IMG/VR virus record: IMGVR_UViG_3300000234_000005
Span: 1-61,910 of that record
Origin: a virus
Reading direction: 5' to 3' (one strand)
Length of the DNA: 61,910 nucleotides
The notes under the pieces are model-generated. The model searched no databases and was not told where the DNA came from. It was given only the letters and a program-made list of their open reading frames with translations. Shown piece after piece: positions 7,012-16,385 of this stretch (position 1 is its first letter; each line of letters begins with the position of its first letter). The position numbers and the translations under genes are program-made.

Positions 7012-9564
7012 TTAATACCCAACGGCTAACATGAATACGTTATTCCCAGTTCTACCTCCATTGCTGTCCCACGCGGACACCAGAACGGATGTTAATGTTG
7101 TACTGCTAATATTTGAGAATTGCGGAGATGAGGCTAGAGTGCCTATGCTACCAACACTACCAACTGCTGAAGGGAAAGCGATTGGGTATGTCCACGTTAC
7201 AGACCCGCTACCTGAACACTGAACAATACCCCACTGGATAATTAACCCGCCCGGTAGCTTCTGATACCCGTTTTCCGCTCTGGACACAGCATATCTGGTA
7301 GCCTGTGATACGAGTACGCTACCTCCTATAACATTGAACTCCCCATTCCCTCGGGACGCTAATATTACACTATCGCCCCCAGGTAAATTGAGCACCGTGC
7401 CGTTAGCTGCTGAATACAACCCAATCGACGGAGCGAAAATAAATTGATTTGCGTTTGCAGAAATGGTATACGAAACACCATCACTGTTGAAGAAATAAAT
7501 CAAATCTCCAGAAACTCCACTGCCTACTGGAAGGGTGATCGTGGCTCCGTTGTGGACTTGAATGGCTTTTCCGTAAACAGAAGGTAGAAGGGTTTGAGTA
7601 GCTGCAGTTGGGATTACTCCGTTAAGACTACCAATACCTTGATACGCCGATATTCTGCCTCCAACAGTCAACGGTACATTAATATTAACAGCAGTATCAC
7701 TACTTGAAATGACGTTATTAGCCTTAACACGAAGATCTAATTGTCCATCATTAGGTGAAAACATACCGGTATTATGACCGACATTCTCGACAAAAGAATA
7801 CCCACCCGAAATACCAGCACTTTGAGGTGCGTTTACTTGGCCTGTGACACTCAAAACCCCAGTGATAGTTGCATCAGTATCACTTCTCAAAAATTGTGTG
7901 CTATTCAGCCCATCAAGCAGATCAGCATCTAAGCCACTACCTGCCCCATCGGTTGCTTCGTTCCAGGCTTTTACCCAAGCTTTCCATGTGCCTAGGTTCT
8001 TACGGCGAGTATAATTATTATCAGTTGATGAGTCATAAAATTGCTGTAAGGCAGTATCTACGTCGAAATACTGGTGCATAACCACATCACCAACACCTGC
8101 CCCGGGTGGGGTATTGGTTACAGTTGTCGATAACCGATACATACCGCTTACTGTTGCATCATTCAGGTCCCCTGAATAGTCAGGCGCAATAATTCGATAG
8201 AATGCAGAGCTATCCAAGCCATCAAGTAAATCAGCATCAAGACCAGATCCTGAGCCATCAACAGTTTTAATATCTATCAGCAACTGAGCTGGTGTGGTTG
8301 CTGCTTCAACAAACGCTGTAGAAGCTACCTGAGTGGTATTAGTGTTAGCTGCTGCGGTAGGTGTAGTAGGTGTTCCGGTAAACGCCGGAGAGGCTAGTGG
8401 AGCCTTAGTATCTAACTGTGTTTGAATAGCACTAGTCACACCATCTATATACCCAACCTCAGTCATAGTAACTGCAGTAGGCCAGTCACTAATCTGACTA
8501 ACGGTATGCGTATGTACAGTCGGCGCCTTACCATTTAATTGGGTTTGTATTGCACTAGTTACTCCGCTAACTAAGTTTAACTCACTAGCGGTAGCAGTAG
8601 TTACTCCTAAATCGGCTAGCGTACTAACCGAATTAGCTAACACAAATGCGGTTGTTGCTATCTGGTCAGTGTCAGTACCCAGAGCTGCTGTAGGTGCAGT
8701 TGGAGTGCCTGTAAGTACAGGACTAGCTAAACTTGCATATAAGCTATTAGCTCTAGCGGTATTTAGGTATTGTGCATGTGGATCACCAGTACTCAATCCT
8801 GATAGTGAACTATGATCAATTACTGGTTTAATTCTATTAGCCCATTCAGTACCGGTATAGTATAGTTCATGCGTAGTAGCAGGTGCTACAATACTAACAT
8901 CACTTAAATTATCTAATGTGTGAGTATGGGAAGTACTGGATTTTCCATTTAACTGTGTTTGAATATTACTGGTAGCACCATCTACATAATTAAGTTCAAC
9001 TGCAGTAATTGCAACTGGCCAATCACTAATATTACTAATTGTGTGTGTATGCCCGTCTGGAGTAACTGTAACTGCAATACTAGCATCAGCAGAACCATCA
9101 AATAATACTGAACCAGTAACTGGCCCGGTTAATGCAATTGTTCTACCAGTAGTCAATTTACCCGCAGAAGCAATTACAGGTATTTGAGTTGTTGTTAACT
9201 TACCAGTATTATCTAGGGTTGCAATCCCACTAACCGCACCAGCACTATTTTTAAATGCCTCAGTGGTATTCATATCCCCTGCAACAACTCTACCAGACAC
9301 ACCAGTACTATTTGCCCATCCTACTGGAACTGTACCATCTTGAGCACGTACTACTGTTATGCTAGTAGCAGTATGGGCTGTAACTTTTACAATTTCCCAT
9401 TGATTTTCAACACTGCCTTTTGGTGCTGTTAAAGTTACGTAAAACCAATCACCTACAGCCAGTACAGGAAATCCTGCATTACTATTAATTGAGATAGTAG
9501 TGGCTACTGAAGTAATATCTCCTACAGTAACTGTATACAGATTGTTAGCATATACCTGAGCCAT
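7012..9564 (-). CDS. Long tail fibre
   Basis: 850 residues. The N-terminal 100 residues form a virion attachment region. The shaft has repeated modules: three copies of an ELNYVDGATSNIQTQLNGK-like unit each followed by HTHT, two copies of LTGTPTAPTAALGTDTDQ-like units, and two copies of GSGLDADLLDGL (near 445 and 540). A pyocin-knob-like part follows (VMHQYFDVDTALQQFYD). The last 80 residues (KLPGGLIIQWGIVQCSGSGS, ending FMLAVGY) match the gp53-like C-terminal fibre tip domain. It would bind host surface glycans; the tip determines specificity. The fibre assembly gene follows it. Confidence 0.85.
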   Translation of the reverse strand: MAQVYANNLYTVTVGDITSVATTISINSNAGFPVLAVGDWFYVTLTAPKGSVENQWEIVKVTAHTATSITVVRAQDGTVPVGWANSTGVSGRVVAGDMNTTEAFKNSAGAVSGIATLDNTGKLTTTQIPVIASAGKLTTGRTIALTGPVTGSVLFDGSADASIAVTVTPDGHTHTISNISDWPVAITAVELNYVDGATSNIQTQLNGKSSTSHTHTLDNLSDVSIVAPATTHELYYTGTEWANRIKPVIDHSSLSGLSTGDPHAQYLNTARANSLYASLASPVLTGTPTAPTAALGTDTDQIATTAFVLANSVSTLADLGVTTATASELNLVSGVTSAIQTQLNGKAPTVHTHTVSQISDWPTAVTMTEVGYIDGVTSAIQTQLDTKAPLASPAFTGTPTTPTAAANTNTTQVASTAFVEAATTPAQLLIDIKTVDGSGSGLDADLLDGLDSSAFYRIIAPDYSGDLNDATVSGMYRLSTTVTNTPPGAGVGDVVMHQYFDVDTALQQFYDSSTDNNYTRRKNLGTWKAWVKAWNEATDGAGSGLDADLLDGLNSTQFLRSDTDATITGVLSVTGQVNAPQSAGISGGYSFVENVGHNTGMFSPNDGQLDLRVKANNVISSSDTAVNINVPLTVGGRISAYQGIGSLNGVIPTAATQTLLPSVYGKAIQVHNGATITLPVGSGVSGDLIYFFNSDGVSYTISANANQFIFAPSIGLYSAANGTVLNLPGGDSVILASRGNGEFNVIGGSVLVSQATRYAVSRAENGYQKLPGGLIIQWGIVQCSGSGSVTWTYPIAFPSAVGSVGSIGTLASSPQFSNISSTTLTSVLVSAWDSNGGRTGNNVFMLAVGY

Positions 9565-9565
9565 A

Positions 9566-10639
9566 TTATATATCCTTAACTTTTAGCTTAAATTCATTTT
9601 GCTTAATTCTATGTTCTTTAGTTGTAGCAGTCAGTGTAACTTTATAAGTAACCCCATTCTTGCCACCGCTAATCCATAGTTTTAATTCACCACCTTGTAA
9701 ATTGTGCATACTAACTTGTAACCCGTCTACATCAGTAGCATCATTCGGGAATGTCTGTATACTTACAGCCTCTACCCAATCCTGCCCCATCAACCATTCA
9801 TTATAAGTAAAATCATAATCATAACTATCTGCTGGTTGTTTTTTAAATACTTCCATAATTTTTATCTCTTCTGGTATTACGATATACCTATAATCCGCTG
9901 GAACGATATAAGCTCTTTCTGGAGGAGCTTTATCAAACAGTATACTTTTAATATCAAATAGCGCGTTAATTTGAATAGGTATAGTGTTTGGTTTTACTCC
10001 AAATGCACCACCCATCCTAGACCCACTATTGCCGTATGCAACATGTATATTAAATGGTAGTGTTTTTGCTCTTAGTATAGTTGGGTTATTAAAAATAACA
10101 TTTGTACTAATATCTATATTTAATTTTTTAATACTAGCAAGCGCAGTAGTACAAGTAATTCTACTAGCTACTGCGGTGCTTGTACTAACTTTACTAAATA
10201 ATATACTATTGCAATTATTTTTAATATAAAGAGAACTGCTTAAATTTTTTACAGCTGCTGCACTGGATAAAGCAGTAATTGCTACTGCACTACAGTAATG
10301 AAGTGGTTTATTAGCACCAATATAACTTAATACCCTATTATTTACAGGTACAGGTAATAAAATTACACCCGCTTCTATCGGAATAACTTTAACTAAGGCA
10401 GCAGTCATGCTAATTTTTGGGGAATTGATATTGAAATTAGTACTATCTTTTTTGATAAGTACTGCTGTACTTCTGATACCCCCAATAATTCCTGTAGGAA
10501 TTAAATATCTAATAGCTAGAAATTTACTAGTAGCGCACGCAATTCGTATATTTATTACATTAGGGTATAGACTAGTATTAGTCATACCTCCCAAACTATT
10601 TATACTACTAGTATTTATTCCTTGGCTGTTAACAGACAT
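9566..10639 (-). CDS. Fibre/tail adaptor-like protein
   Basis: 357 residues. Residues 1-240 are rich in Ile, Asn, Thr and Ser with a repetitive beta character. The last 110 residues (MEVFKKQPADSYDYDFTYNE, WLMGQDWVEAVSIQ, LWISGGKNGVTYKVTLTATT) resemble the fibre-tail adaptor domain found next to fibre genes in podophages. Its gene sits two bases from the long fibre gene, which supports a structural link. The N-terminal part is unrecognised. Confidence 0.6.
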   Translation of the reverse strand: MSVNSQGINTSSINSLGGMTNTSLYPNVINIRIACATSKFLAIRYLIPTGIIGGIRSTAVLIKKDSTNFNINSPKISMTAALVKVIPIEAGVILLPVPVNNRVLSYIGANKPLHYCSAVAITALSSAAAVKNLSSSLYIKNNCNSILFSKVSTSTAVASRITCTTALASIKKLNIDISTNVIFNNPTILRAKTLPFNIHVAYGNSGSRMGGAFGVKPNTIPIQINALFDIKSILFDKAPPERAYIVPADYRYIVIPEEIKIMEVFKKQPADSYDYDFTYNEWLMGQDWVEAVSIQTFPNDATDVDGLQVSMHNLQGGELKLWISGGKNGVTYKVTLTATTKEHRIKQNEFKLKVKDI

Positions 10640-10644
10640 TTATA

Positions 10645-11064
10645 TCAGTCTACAGAAATTACAATAGAGCCAATTGGAAATGATGCAATATCATTTACTT
10701 CATAAGTTTTTGGTTGCGATAAATCTGAATAAGCTATCATATTACCGCCAGTTGCCGCATCAAAGATACCGCAGTGAGTGATTGTTACTGAGCTGGTAGC
10801 TGCAGGAAAGTTTACTACTTTTAAATTGCTGGTAGTTCCTACAGTTGGAACTGCGAATGCCGTACCTACTGCACCGCCTTGCGCTAAATCCTGTCTAGCA
10901 TACCATGTATTAATAGTAGAGCTAACTTCGTTAACAATAACATCTTCGCCCGGAGGGCCTTGAAACAATGCTACATATAGCTGTGTCGGAACAACTACTG
11001 ACTGCCCTAGGAAAAATCCATTGATAATTCTATTTTCTACTACGTTACTTGCAGAACCTGCCAT
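10645..11064 (-). CDS. Virion protein (tail/fibre-associated), paralogue of C-terminal domain at 47874
   Basis: 139 residues: QLYVALFQGPPGEDVIVNEV, then NTWYARQDLAQGG, SVTITHCGIFDAATGGNMIA and a C-terminal block (SQPKTYEVNDIASFPIGSIV). It lies between the adaptor-like gene and the neck-type protein. A clearly related sequence forms the C-terminal half of the protein encoded at 47874-48446 (same TITHC.LF.SATSG and PKTYQVKDIPSFPIGSI blocks). Function is not known; position suggests a virion component. Confidence 0.68.
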   Translation of the reverse strand: MAGSASNVVENRIINGFFLGQSVVVPTQLYVALFQGPPGEDVIVNEVSSTINTWYARQDLAQGGAVGTAFAVPTVGTTSNLKVVNFPAATSSVTITHCGIFDAATGGNMIAYSDLSQPKTYEVNDIASFPIGSIVISVD

Positions 11065-11092
11065 TTATATGTCCTCTTAATTTATTCTTAAT

Positions 11093-11764
11093 TTACACAA
11101 AACATCTTTCATGTAATCTGTTTGGATTAGCCCATTCAAATAATGTATCTGTATGTTGTTCTATTTTAGCACAACTGTCTTCAAATTTCTTTCTATAAGC
11201 AAAACTTTCATCACCTGCCTCAGTAACACTTTTGACTGTACTATAGCCTCTATAAGCTATATACATTAATAATGCTTCCTGAAATATAACAGGTAATGGT
11301 ACTTCGCTGGTATATCTAATAATGTCTGGAGCTGTAGTATAATGAAATTGTAAAGTAACTCCTGTGCTAGGTATTTCTCCTAGAACTAAGTACTTGTTGA
11401 TAGCTAATGATTTTACATATACATCTTTATAAGCTTTTGTCTTATACAAATATTCAGTATTATAATCATCAGTCGGTACTTCCTCACCAATACTATTAGT
11501 AATTCTTATCAAAGCTAATGAGTTATCAGGTAATGCTACGGAGTCATCGCTAGTACTTGGTGATAACACAAATACATCATCAATATTAACTTGAATTGGG
11601 AATCTTTTGTATAATTCTAATACACCTTGATTAACAAATCCAAGTACTGCATCAATATTTTTTTGTTGTTCCGCAGTACGATCATTTTCAACACCAATAT
11701 CACTTAGCGCGGTTTGTCGTAAATCGCTAGTTACACTAAGTTCTATTAACGCAGAAGCTCTCAT
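11093..11764 (-). CDS. Head-tail (neck) adaptor-type protein
   Basis: 223 residues, starting MRASALIELSVTSDLRQTAL. The helical N-terminus, a middle beta part (LALIRITNSIGEEVPTDDYN) and a late helix (FQEALLMYIAYRGYSTVKS) resemble podophage head-to-tail connector/adaptor proteins that dock under the portal. It is encoded next to the terminase. A TATAAT box lies upstream within the terminase 3' end but no good -35 is visible. Confidence 0.55.
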   Translation of the reverse strand: MRASALIELSVTSDLRQTALSDIGVENDRTAEQQKNIDAVLGFVNQGVLELYKRFPIQVNIDDVFVLSPSTSDDSVALPDNSLALIRITNSIGEEVPTDDYNTEYLYKTKAYKDVYVKSLAINKYLVLGEIPSTGVTLQFHYTTAPDIIRYTSEVPLPVIFQEALLMYIAYRGYSTVKSVTEAGDESFAYRKKFEDSCAKIEQHTDTLFEWANPNRLHERCFV

Positions 11765-11804
11765 ATCAATACCTAAATTAATTTATACTCTATTATACCA
11801 CATG

Positions 11805-14800
11805 CTAGAATATAGTACTACCACCATACTTAACATTTTTATCCTCTTCCCATTCACTTTGCCACATAAAACCATCTTTATCAACTTTAGTAGCCCATTC
11901 TTCATCAGGAGATGTATCAGGAGAGAAGGTATCCATCTCACTTAATTGATTCATTGTGTCTATACAATTATGTACTACTATACCGTTGGCTATAAAATTA
12001 TGAGTATTAGCTACTTCTAGATTGAATGTCGGAATTAATCTTTTGTCCTTTTTTTCGCAGAGAGATATTAAGTTGGCATTCTTTGCAACAGCTTGATTTT
12101 TTTCTATGCCACAAAAATGTACCGCCACACCATTCACAAGTGAATTTTTTCTGTCTAGCAGGGTCTGCTTGTATTGCTTGAAATTCACATGCGCGGTCGC
12201 AATAGGAAGTCCTGTTAACGAATCTAGCTGTAATTGGTTTTTCACACCACCCACATTTTTTATCGTAGTATTGAAGTATTTTTTCCCTGCTTCGATATAA
12301 GTTTTGTCTTGCATGTTCTTTACCTGCTTCTGTTTTATGCCATTCGTTAGCCAATGACCTAATTTTTGCCAGATGCTCTTTTTGTTTTTCCATGTCTCCT
12401 TGAAATCCGTGATGGCTGCTATGTAAGCTTGCAGAAAGTAACTCCAAGTTAGATAAGTTGTTATTATCTTTATTTTCATCTTTATGATGGACATGAAATC
12501 CCTTAGGCTGCTGCCCGTTCGCTTGTTGCCAAACATACTGGTGCAGCCACTTTCTTTTTCCGTCAGGGAATAATGTTGTGCTTTGATAGTATCCTGACTT
12601 TTTACGTGTCCATTTTCTTTCTTCGTATTCTTGTTGTTCCATGATATAACCTCGTCCTCTGGTAGCAATAAGGCAGCAGGTATATACCCCGCTGTGGTCA
12701 ATACAGGATGTTTATCAGACATAGTTAATTCACTACCATCCGAAAATACATAAGTATTGACCTCTTTAACACCAGTCATCATAACTGCTTCAACAGGTTG
12801 TGTCAACATATCAATATCAAACGTCAGTATTTCATCTCCGATCTCCACATCAGATATTTTTTTGTACGTACCATTAGCCATAGAAACTAAGGTATCACCT
12901 GCTACGCAGTCATCGTGCTTAAGTGCTTTATGACCACCAGCTAACGTATATTTACTTAGCTCATTAACTAATTCTTCTAGCAATTCATTAAAAAATACTT
13001 TATGGCTTATTAATTCTGGCTTAGGAAACCATATCTTATTTTGCTTAAACTTAGGCTGCACCCCTGTAATAAATCTAGTAGTCTTATCACTAGCTGGTCT
13101 AATGCCTGCTTCTTTACTACCCTTCTTCTTAGCTAACTGAAACCATACATTCTTACTCATCATCATATCAGTAAGAATACTCAAGAATCCACCTTGCTGT
13201 CCACTAGTCTCAATACCAACACTTAATGGCTTCCACTTATGCACATATCTAAACAAGTCCTCAAGGTTGTCTTGCATACCTTGTCGCTTGCATTGTCCAT
13301 CAACTAGGAACCAACTCTCATCACTACCAATAGCCCATACACTGATAACACTAAAGTCAGCACTTTTCTTTGTACTAGTAGCAAAATCCGTACTTATGTA
13401 AAAGTTATAATGATCCTTATGTTTTAGCAGTACATCAGGTTCATACCATCTAATATCATCTTCATCAACTAACAACGTAGTTAAATCGGTAACTTCTAAC
13501 ATATATTCTGTATAGAAGTTTTGTGCCATGCCTGCTGACTTATATTGGTTATACATCTTAGAGGTATAATCAAAACTAAATCTATCAGGCCACACACTAT
13601 CATATTCTATTTCTGTACAAGGAAATTTAGAGCATAATGGAAATTTTTCAATTCTATATTCCCCACTATTTTTTAATTTATGAAGCAGATCAGCTTCACT
13701 TAATGGAGTACCAATATAAATAATTTTGTGCTTCATTGGATTTAGTGCTGGAAGAGCAGAACTAAACCAATTCATTTCAATAGTGCTTCTTAGTGCTTCT
13801 GATGTCATTACTTCAGATGGCAGAATATCATCCGCTACCAGTATACTAGGACGATGCCCTCTCTTACTACGAATACCACGCCAGTTAGTTGACATACCGC
13901 GACCAGTAATAATAGTTTCAACATTATTTTTATTTACCAGCTCAATTTCATTATCTACACATCTCTGAATGGTAAGTAAGTTTTTCAAAAAGTTGCTATT
14001 TTCAATTTTAGATTGCACATTCTTAAAAAATGCTTTTACGTTACCTTCTAAGCTAGCTCCTAAAAATACTATAAATGGAACCATACCAAAATTTGGCCAG
14101 TGCCCGATAACACTTATATATATTATCGCGTACTCTAGCAGGGTACTGTTGTGGGTAATTTGATACCCTGTTGTAAGGAACAGGTGCTCTTCATTATCAA
14201 CAGTAATACACTGAGTTGGTACAGTTGCAACTTTACGTACTTCTTTTATTTTTTGATAATCTCTAATATGCTCAGCTTTAAATTCAACTTTATTTGCTTT
14301 TCTTTTAAGCTTAAACACATTGAAGTTTCTGTGCTTTATGTACACTCTATAATGCCCAGCATGGCCATTATCTCTGTAAGATAGCTTAGCAGACATTCCT
14401 AATGACCTAACTAGCTCAACCACATCTTTAGCCAGTACTTCATTACAACTGGAAAAACTAGAAGCTAACCCACTTTCTACAGTACCATCTGTATCCATTA
14501 AACCTCTTAATAACTCTAGCCTTTGCGTGATAGAGCCTAATTTATACATAGCAGGTATAAACTTGTTATGTGTATTAACATTCAACCCTAATGCTTTTAT
14601 TTTTGAACCAATACCCAGTATACTTCTAAATTGACTGGTACGTGCAGGTGTGGAATTTACGCCTTTATCATATGGGATATAACTAAATAATTCATCGGCA
14701 TCATCATTGTGTGAAGTTACTCTTGAAGCCCCACTCAATTTATCAACGTTACCATCACCAATTATTACCCCTAGAGTGTATGGATCTATAGGTAAATCTT

Positions 14801-15356
14801 TCTCTGGGTATTTTACCGGTTCTGGTAAACGCACATAATATTTTTGTTCTTTACCGTTTGGGTTATGGTAACTTACTTTACGAGTGTACCACTGAGTATT
14901 ATTAATATATTCTGTGCCTAATATACTTTTTACTTTTTTATCTCTGTTACTAGTAAACACTTCCCATAAGTGGTCCTTGCAAGCAGTAATTACGTTACCA
15001 TCTGCAAATTCAATCTCGTAAGTATCATCATTAAATACATCGCTTTTGTTTATTACACTAGTTAGCTCTCCTGAATGATCATATATTTTATCCCCTATTT
15101 GAATATCTTTAATAGTGACAGGACCATTAATCGTGTACACCAGCTCATCTAATGCTAAAGCTTTTCCAAGTCCACGTGTGCATTCAATAATTATATTCCA
15201 ATCTTTTTTCTTACTACTGAATAGTCCATCTGCAACCTTATAATGAACTTCAGGAGATGTGTTTTCTTCTAACCCAGCAGCTCTAATAAATGCAATAAAT
15301 TTTAGCGCTTCTTCACTAGGTACATAAATAGCTGTTTGTGTAATATCTGTAATCAT
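11805..15356 (-). CDS. terL: Terminase large subunit with two inteins
   Basis: 1183 codons; removal of inteins at residues 66-403 and 817-1130 leaves 531 residues, the usual TerL size. The ATPase Walker A is TRGLGK joined to STLLEYA after splicing of intein 1; Walker B is RPSILVADDILPSE near 502-515. The nuclease domain has STDFATSTKKSADFSV near 655-670, VGIETSGQ near 713, and HDD816, whose Asp precedes intein 2. The enzyme packages DNA through the portal and cuts it. Both inteins sit in catalytic motifs, so an unspliced protein should be inactive. Start overlaps the small-subunit stop (ATGA). Confidence 0.9.
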   Translation of the reverse strand: MITDITQTAIYVPSEEALKFIAFIRAAGLEENTSPEVHYKVADGLFSSKKKDWNIIIECTRGLGKALALDELVYTINGPVTIKDIQIGDKIYDHSGELTSVINKSDVFNDDTYEIEFADGNVITACKDHLWEVFTSNRDKKVKSILGTEYINNTQWYTRKVSYHNPNGKEQKYYVRLPEPVKYPEKDLPIDPYTLGVIIGDGNVDKLSGASRVTSHNDDADELFSYIPYDKGVNSTPARTSQFRSILGIGSKIKALGLNVNTHNKFIPAMYKLGSITQRLELLRGLMDTDGTVESGLASSFSSCNEVLAKDVVELVRSLGMSAKLSYRDNGHAGHYRVYIKHRNFNVFKLKRKANKVEFKAEHIRDYQKIKEVRKVATVPTQCITVDNEEHLFLTTGYQITHNSTLLEYAIIYISVIGHWPNFGMVPFIVFLGASLEGNVKAFFKNVQSKIENSNFLKNLLTIQRCVDNEIELVNKNNVETIITGRGMSTNWRGIRSKRGHRPSILVADDILPSEVMTSEALRSTIEMNWFSSALPALNPMKHKIIYIGTPLSEADLLHKLKNSGEYRIEKFPLCSKFPCTEIEYDSVWPDRFSFDYTSKMYNQYKSAGMAQNFYTEYMLEVTDLTTLLVDEDDIRWYEPDVLLKHKDHYNFYISTDFATSTKKSADFSVISVWAIGSDESWFLVDGQCKRQGMQDNLEDLFRYVHKWKPLSVGIETSGQQGGFLSILTDMMMSKNVWFQLAKKKGSKEAGIRPASDKTTRFITGVQPKFKQNKIWFPKPELISHKVFFNELLEELVNELSKYTLAGGHKALKHDDCVAGDTLVSMANGTYKKISDVEIGDEILTFDIDMLTQPVEAVMMTGVKEVNTYVFSDGSELTMSDKHPVLTTAGYIPAALLLPEDEVISWNNKNTKKENGHVKSQDTIKAQHYSLTEKESGCTSMFGNKRTGSSLRDFMSIIKMKIKIITTYLTWSYFLQAYIAAITDFKETWKNKKSIWQKLGHWLTNGIKQKQVKNMQDKTYIEAGKKYFNTTIKNVGGVKNQLQLDSLTGLPIATAHVNFKQYKQTLLDRKNSLVNGVAVHFCGIEKNQAVAKNANLISLCEKKDKRLIPTFNLEVANTHNFIANGIVVHNCIDTMNQLSEMDTFSPDTSPDEEWATKVDKDGFMWQSEWEEDKNVKYGGSTIF
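11967..12908 (-). mobile_element. Terminase intein 2 (C817-N1130) hosting an out-of-frame HNH gene
   Basis: 314 residues. N-terminal splicing blocks are plain: CVAGDTLVSMANGTYKKIS, VEIGDEILTFD, and block B LTMSDKHPVLTTAGYIPA. C-terminal blocks are FNLEVANTHNFIANG and IVVHN before Cys1131. Between them (about residues 905-1117) the intein frame encodes a Lys/Gln-rich stretch without any intein endonuclease motif. That stretch is the alternate-frame reading of an HNH endonuclease gene (12007-12642). The insertion site is the conserved terminase nuclease HDD. The intein frame stays open through all 636 bases of the nested gene. Confidence 0.9.
12007..12642 (-). CDS. HNH homing endonuclease nested in intein, different frame
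   Basis: 211 residues, same strand as the terminase but offset by two bases. It begins MEQQEYEERKWTRKKSGYYQ, has the HNH core GFHVHHKDENKDNNNLSNLE followed by HSSHH, a basic helical region, and two Cys4 zinc-finger-like pairs (CGWCEKP...YCDRACE and CEWCGGT...CCKECQ). A purine-rich RBS (GAGGACGAGG) precedes the ATG at 12642, so it can be translated independently. It should cut intein-less terminase alleles and drive spread of the whole intein. The gene fits exactly between intein blocks B and F. Confidence 0.88.
   Translation of the reverse strand: MEQQEYEERKWTRKKSGYYQSTTLFPDGKRKWLHQYVWQQANGQQPKGFHVHHKDENKDNNNLSNLELLSASLHSSHHGFQGDMEKQKEHLAKIRSLANEWHKTEAGKEHARQNLYRSREKILQYYDKKCGWCEKPITARFVNRTSYCDRACEFQAIQADPARQKKFTCEWCGGTFLWHRKKSSCCKECQLNISLRKKGQKINSDIQSRSS
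14148..15161 (-). mobile_element. Terminase intein 1 (A66-N403) with LAGLIDADG endonuclease
   Basis: 338 residues inserted inside Walker A between TRGLGK and STLLEY. N-terminal block ALALDELVYTINGPVTIKD with IQIGDKIYDHSG; two LAGLIDADG motifs, LGVIIGDGNV (195-204) and LLRGLMDTDGTV (283-294); C-terminal blocks CITVDNEEHLFLTTG and YQITHN. The first residue appears to be Ala rather than Cys/Ser, so it may splice by the Ala1 pathway in which the +1 Ser is attacked directly. Known families of terminase inteins use this same site. Confidence 0.88.
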
Positions 15357-16069
15357 GTTTCTTCAAATTCTCCGTTAATTACTTTCATAGCCCCAAAGTC
15401 TTTAGTGCTATAAGCCCCAGACTCAATGAGTCTTGCCTGTTTTGCAGCCAGCATTGATAATTGCTCCATTAAGTTAGTGACACTACTATCTTCTTTAACC
15501 CCAATATCTAATTCAATCTTCATAGCTCCTTCACTCTTAGTAGCCGCTAACAATTCTTTAGCAGCATTAATCTTATCCCTATCAAGCTTTGATGTTTCCA
15601 TCAGTTCTGCTAACACACCAATAGCTTTATACCTATGACCGACGAACATCAAATCTAACGGTACTTGAGACAAAGTTAGTATGTCAGTAACTAATTTGCT
15701 TTTTCTGTACCTAGAAGCGGCGCTAGTGAGTTCTTTATACCCGTTAGTGTCAGAAGTTAAACTAAAGCGCTCAATGACAAATTCCCTATTACAAAATGTT
15801 CTCTTGTATGCTTCAGTATAATTATCTTCTTGAGCAATTAAGTACGCACAAAATCTAATGGCATTAATATAGTCTGAGATACTGGTCTTATGTTTAACCA
15901 TTACTCCTTCATAAGTAATCATAGTAGTCAACAATGGTTCACCTTGAAACTCTGGCTCACTATTAGTTAAATTAATTAAATCTACTATTTCATCCGTTAC
16001 CGTATTCTTCCTACTAGGAATTATATTTTGTAGCTGCTCCAGCGTAACTAGTTTATTATTCATATTCAT
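15353..16069 (-). CDS. terS: Terminase small subunit, probable
   Basis: 238 residues directly upstream of terL with a 4-base overlap. It is largely helical: an N-terminal region with LEQLQNIIPSRKNTVTDEIV, a central FCAYLIAQEDNYTEAYKRTF (typical of the small terminase DNA-binding/oligomerisation part), and a C-terminal helix NLMEQLSMLAAKQARLIES. Small terminase identity rests on position, size and helical pattern. It would recognise packaging sites and regulate TerL. Confidence 0.65.
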   Translation of the reverse strand: MNMNNKLVTLEQLQNIIPSRKNTVTDEIVDLINLTNSEPEFQGEPLLTTMITYEGVMVKHKTSISDYINAIRFCAYLIAQEDNYTEAYKRTFCNREFVIERFSLTSDTNGYKELTSAASRYRKSKLVTDILTLSQVPLDLMFVGHRYKAIGVLAELMETSKLDRDKINAAKELLAATKSEGAMKIELDIGVKEDSSVTNLMEQLSMLAAKQARLIESGAYSTKDFGAMKVINGEFEET

Positions 16070-16274
16070 TACTCATACTTAATTTCTTTTTCATACTATT
16101 AATTTTATTTGTTAACACGATAGCTTGTGTTATTTTTTTATTCTTTAATTTTTCAAATACCCAGTACCACATTGGCATACCTAACTCAAAATTAAGTTCC
16201 CATAATTCTGTTTCCATATCTAACAACTTATCTTCATCACTCCGTAGATTTTTTGTGCTTACAGCAAAAATCAT
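16056..16274 (-). CDS. Small unknown late protein
   Basis: 72 residues: acidic N-terminal half (DEDKLLDMETELWELNFELG), then MPMWYWVFEKLKNKKITQAI and a basic end. It overlaps the small terminase start by 14 bases, so it is probably translationally coupled to terminase genes. No family recognised. Confidence 0.55.
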   Translation of the reverse strand: MIFAVSTKNLRSDEDKLLDMETELWELNFELGMPMWYWVFEKLKNKKITQAIVLTNKINSMKKKLSMSNEYE

Positions 16275-16377
16275 TTTTTATTTCATCATACTTGTTTTTA
16301 ACTTCTTCCATATCTAACAGTCTATCATACTTATGTACTATTTCATTTCTTTTTATACCCACTACCAGTTTTGTCAT
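16237..16377 (-). CDS. Small unknown protein, 46 residues
   Basis: Starts MTKLVVGIKRNEIVHKYDRL and ends with a Cys/Lys-rich tail (DFCCKHKKSTE). It overlaps the next gene by 38 bases and starts nine bases after the upstream endonuclease stop, filling what would otherwise be a gap. Highly charged and helical; no function seen. Confidence 0.5.
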   Translation of the reverse strand: MTKLVVGIKRNEIVHKYDRLLDMEEVKNKYDEIKNDFCCKHKKSTE

Positions 16378-16385
16378 ATTTATTT

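Noticed and set aside
13726-14384. Rightward frames opposite the terminase gene
   Set aside because: They are antisense shadows of intein 1 and the ATPase domain, hydrophobic and without start signals.
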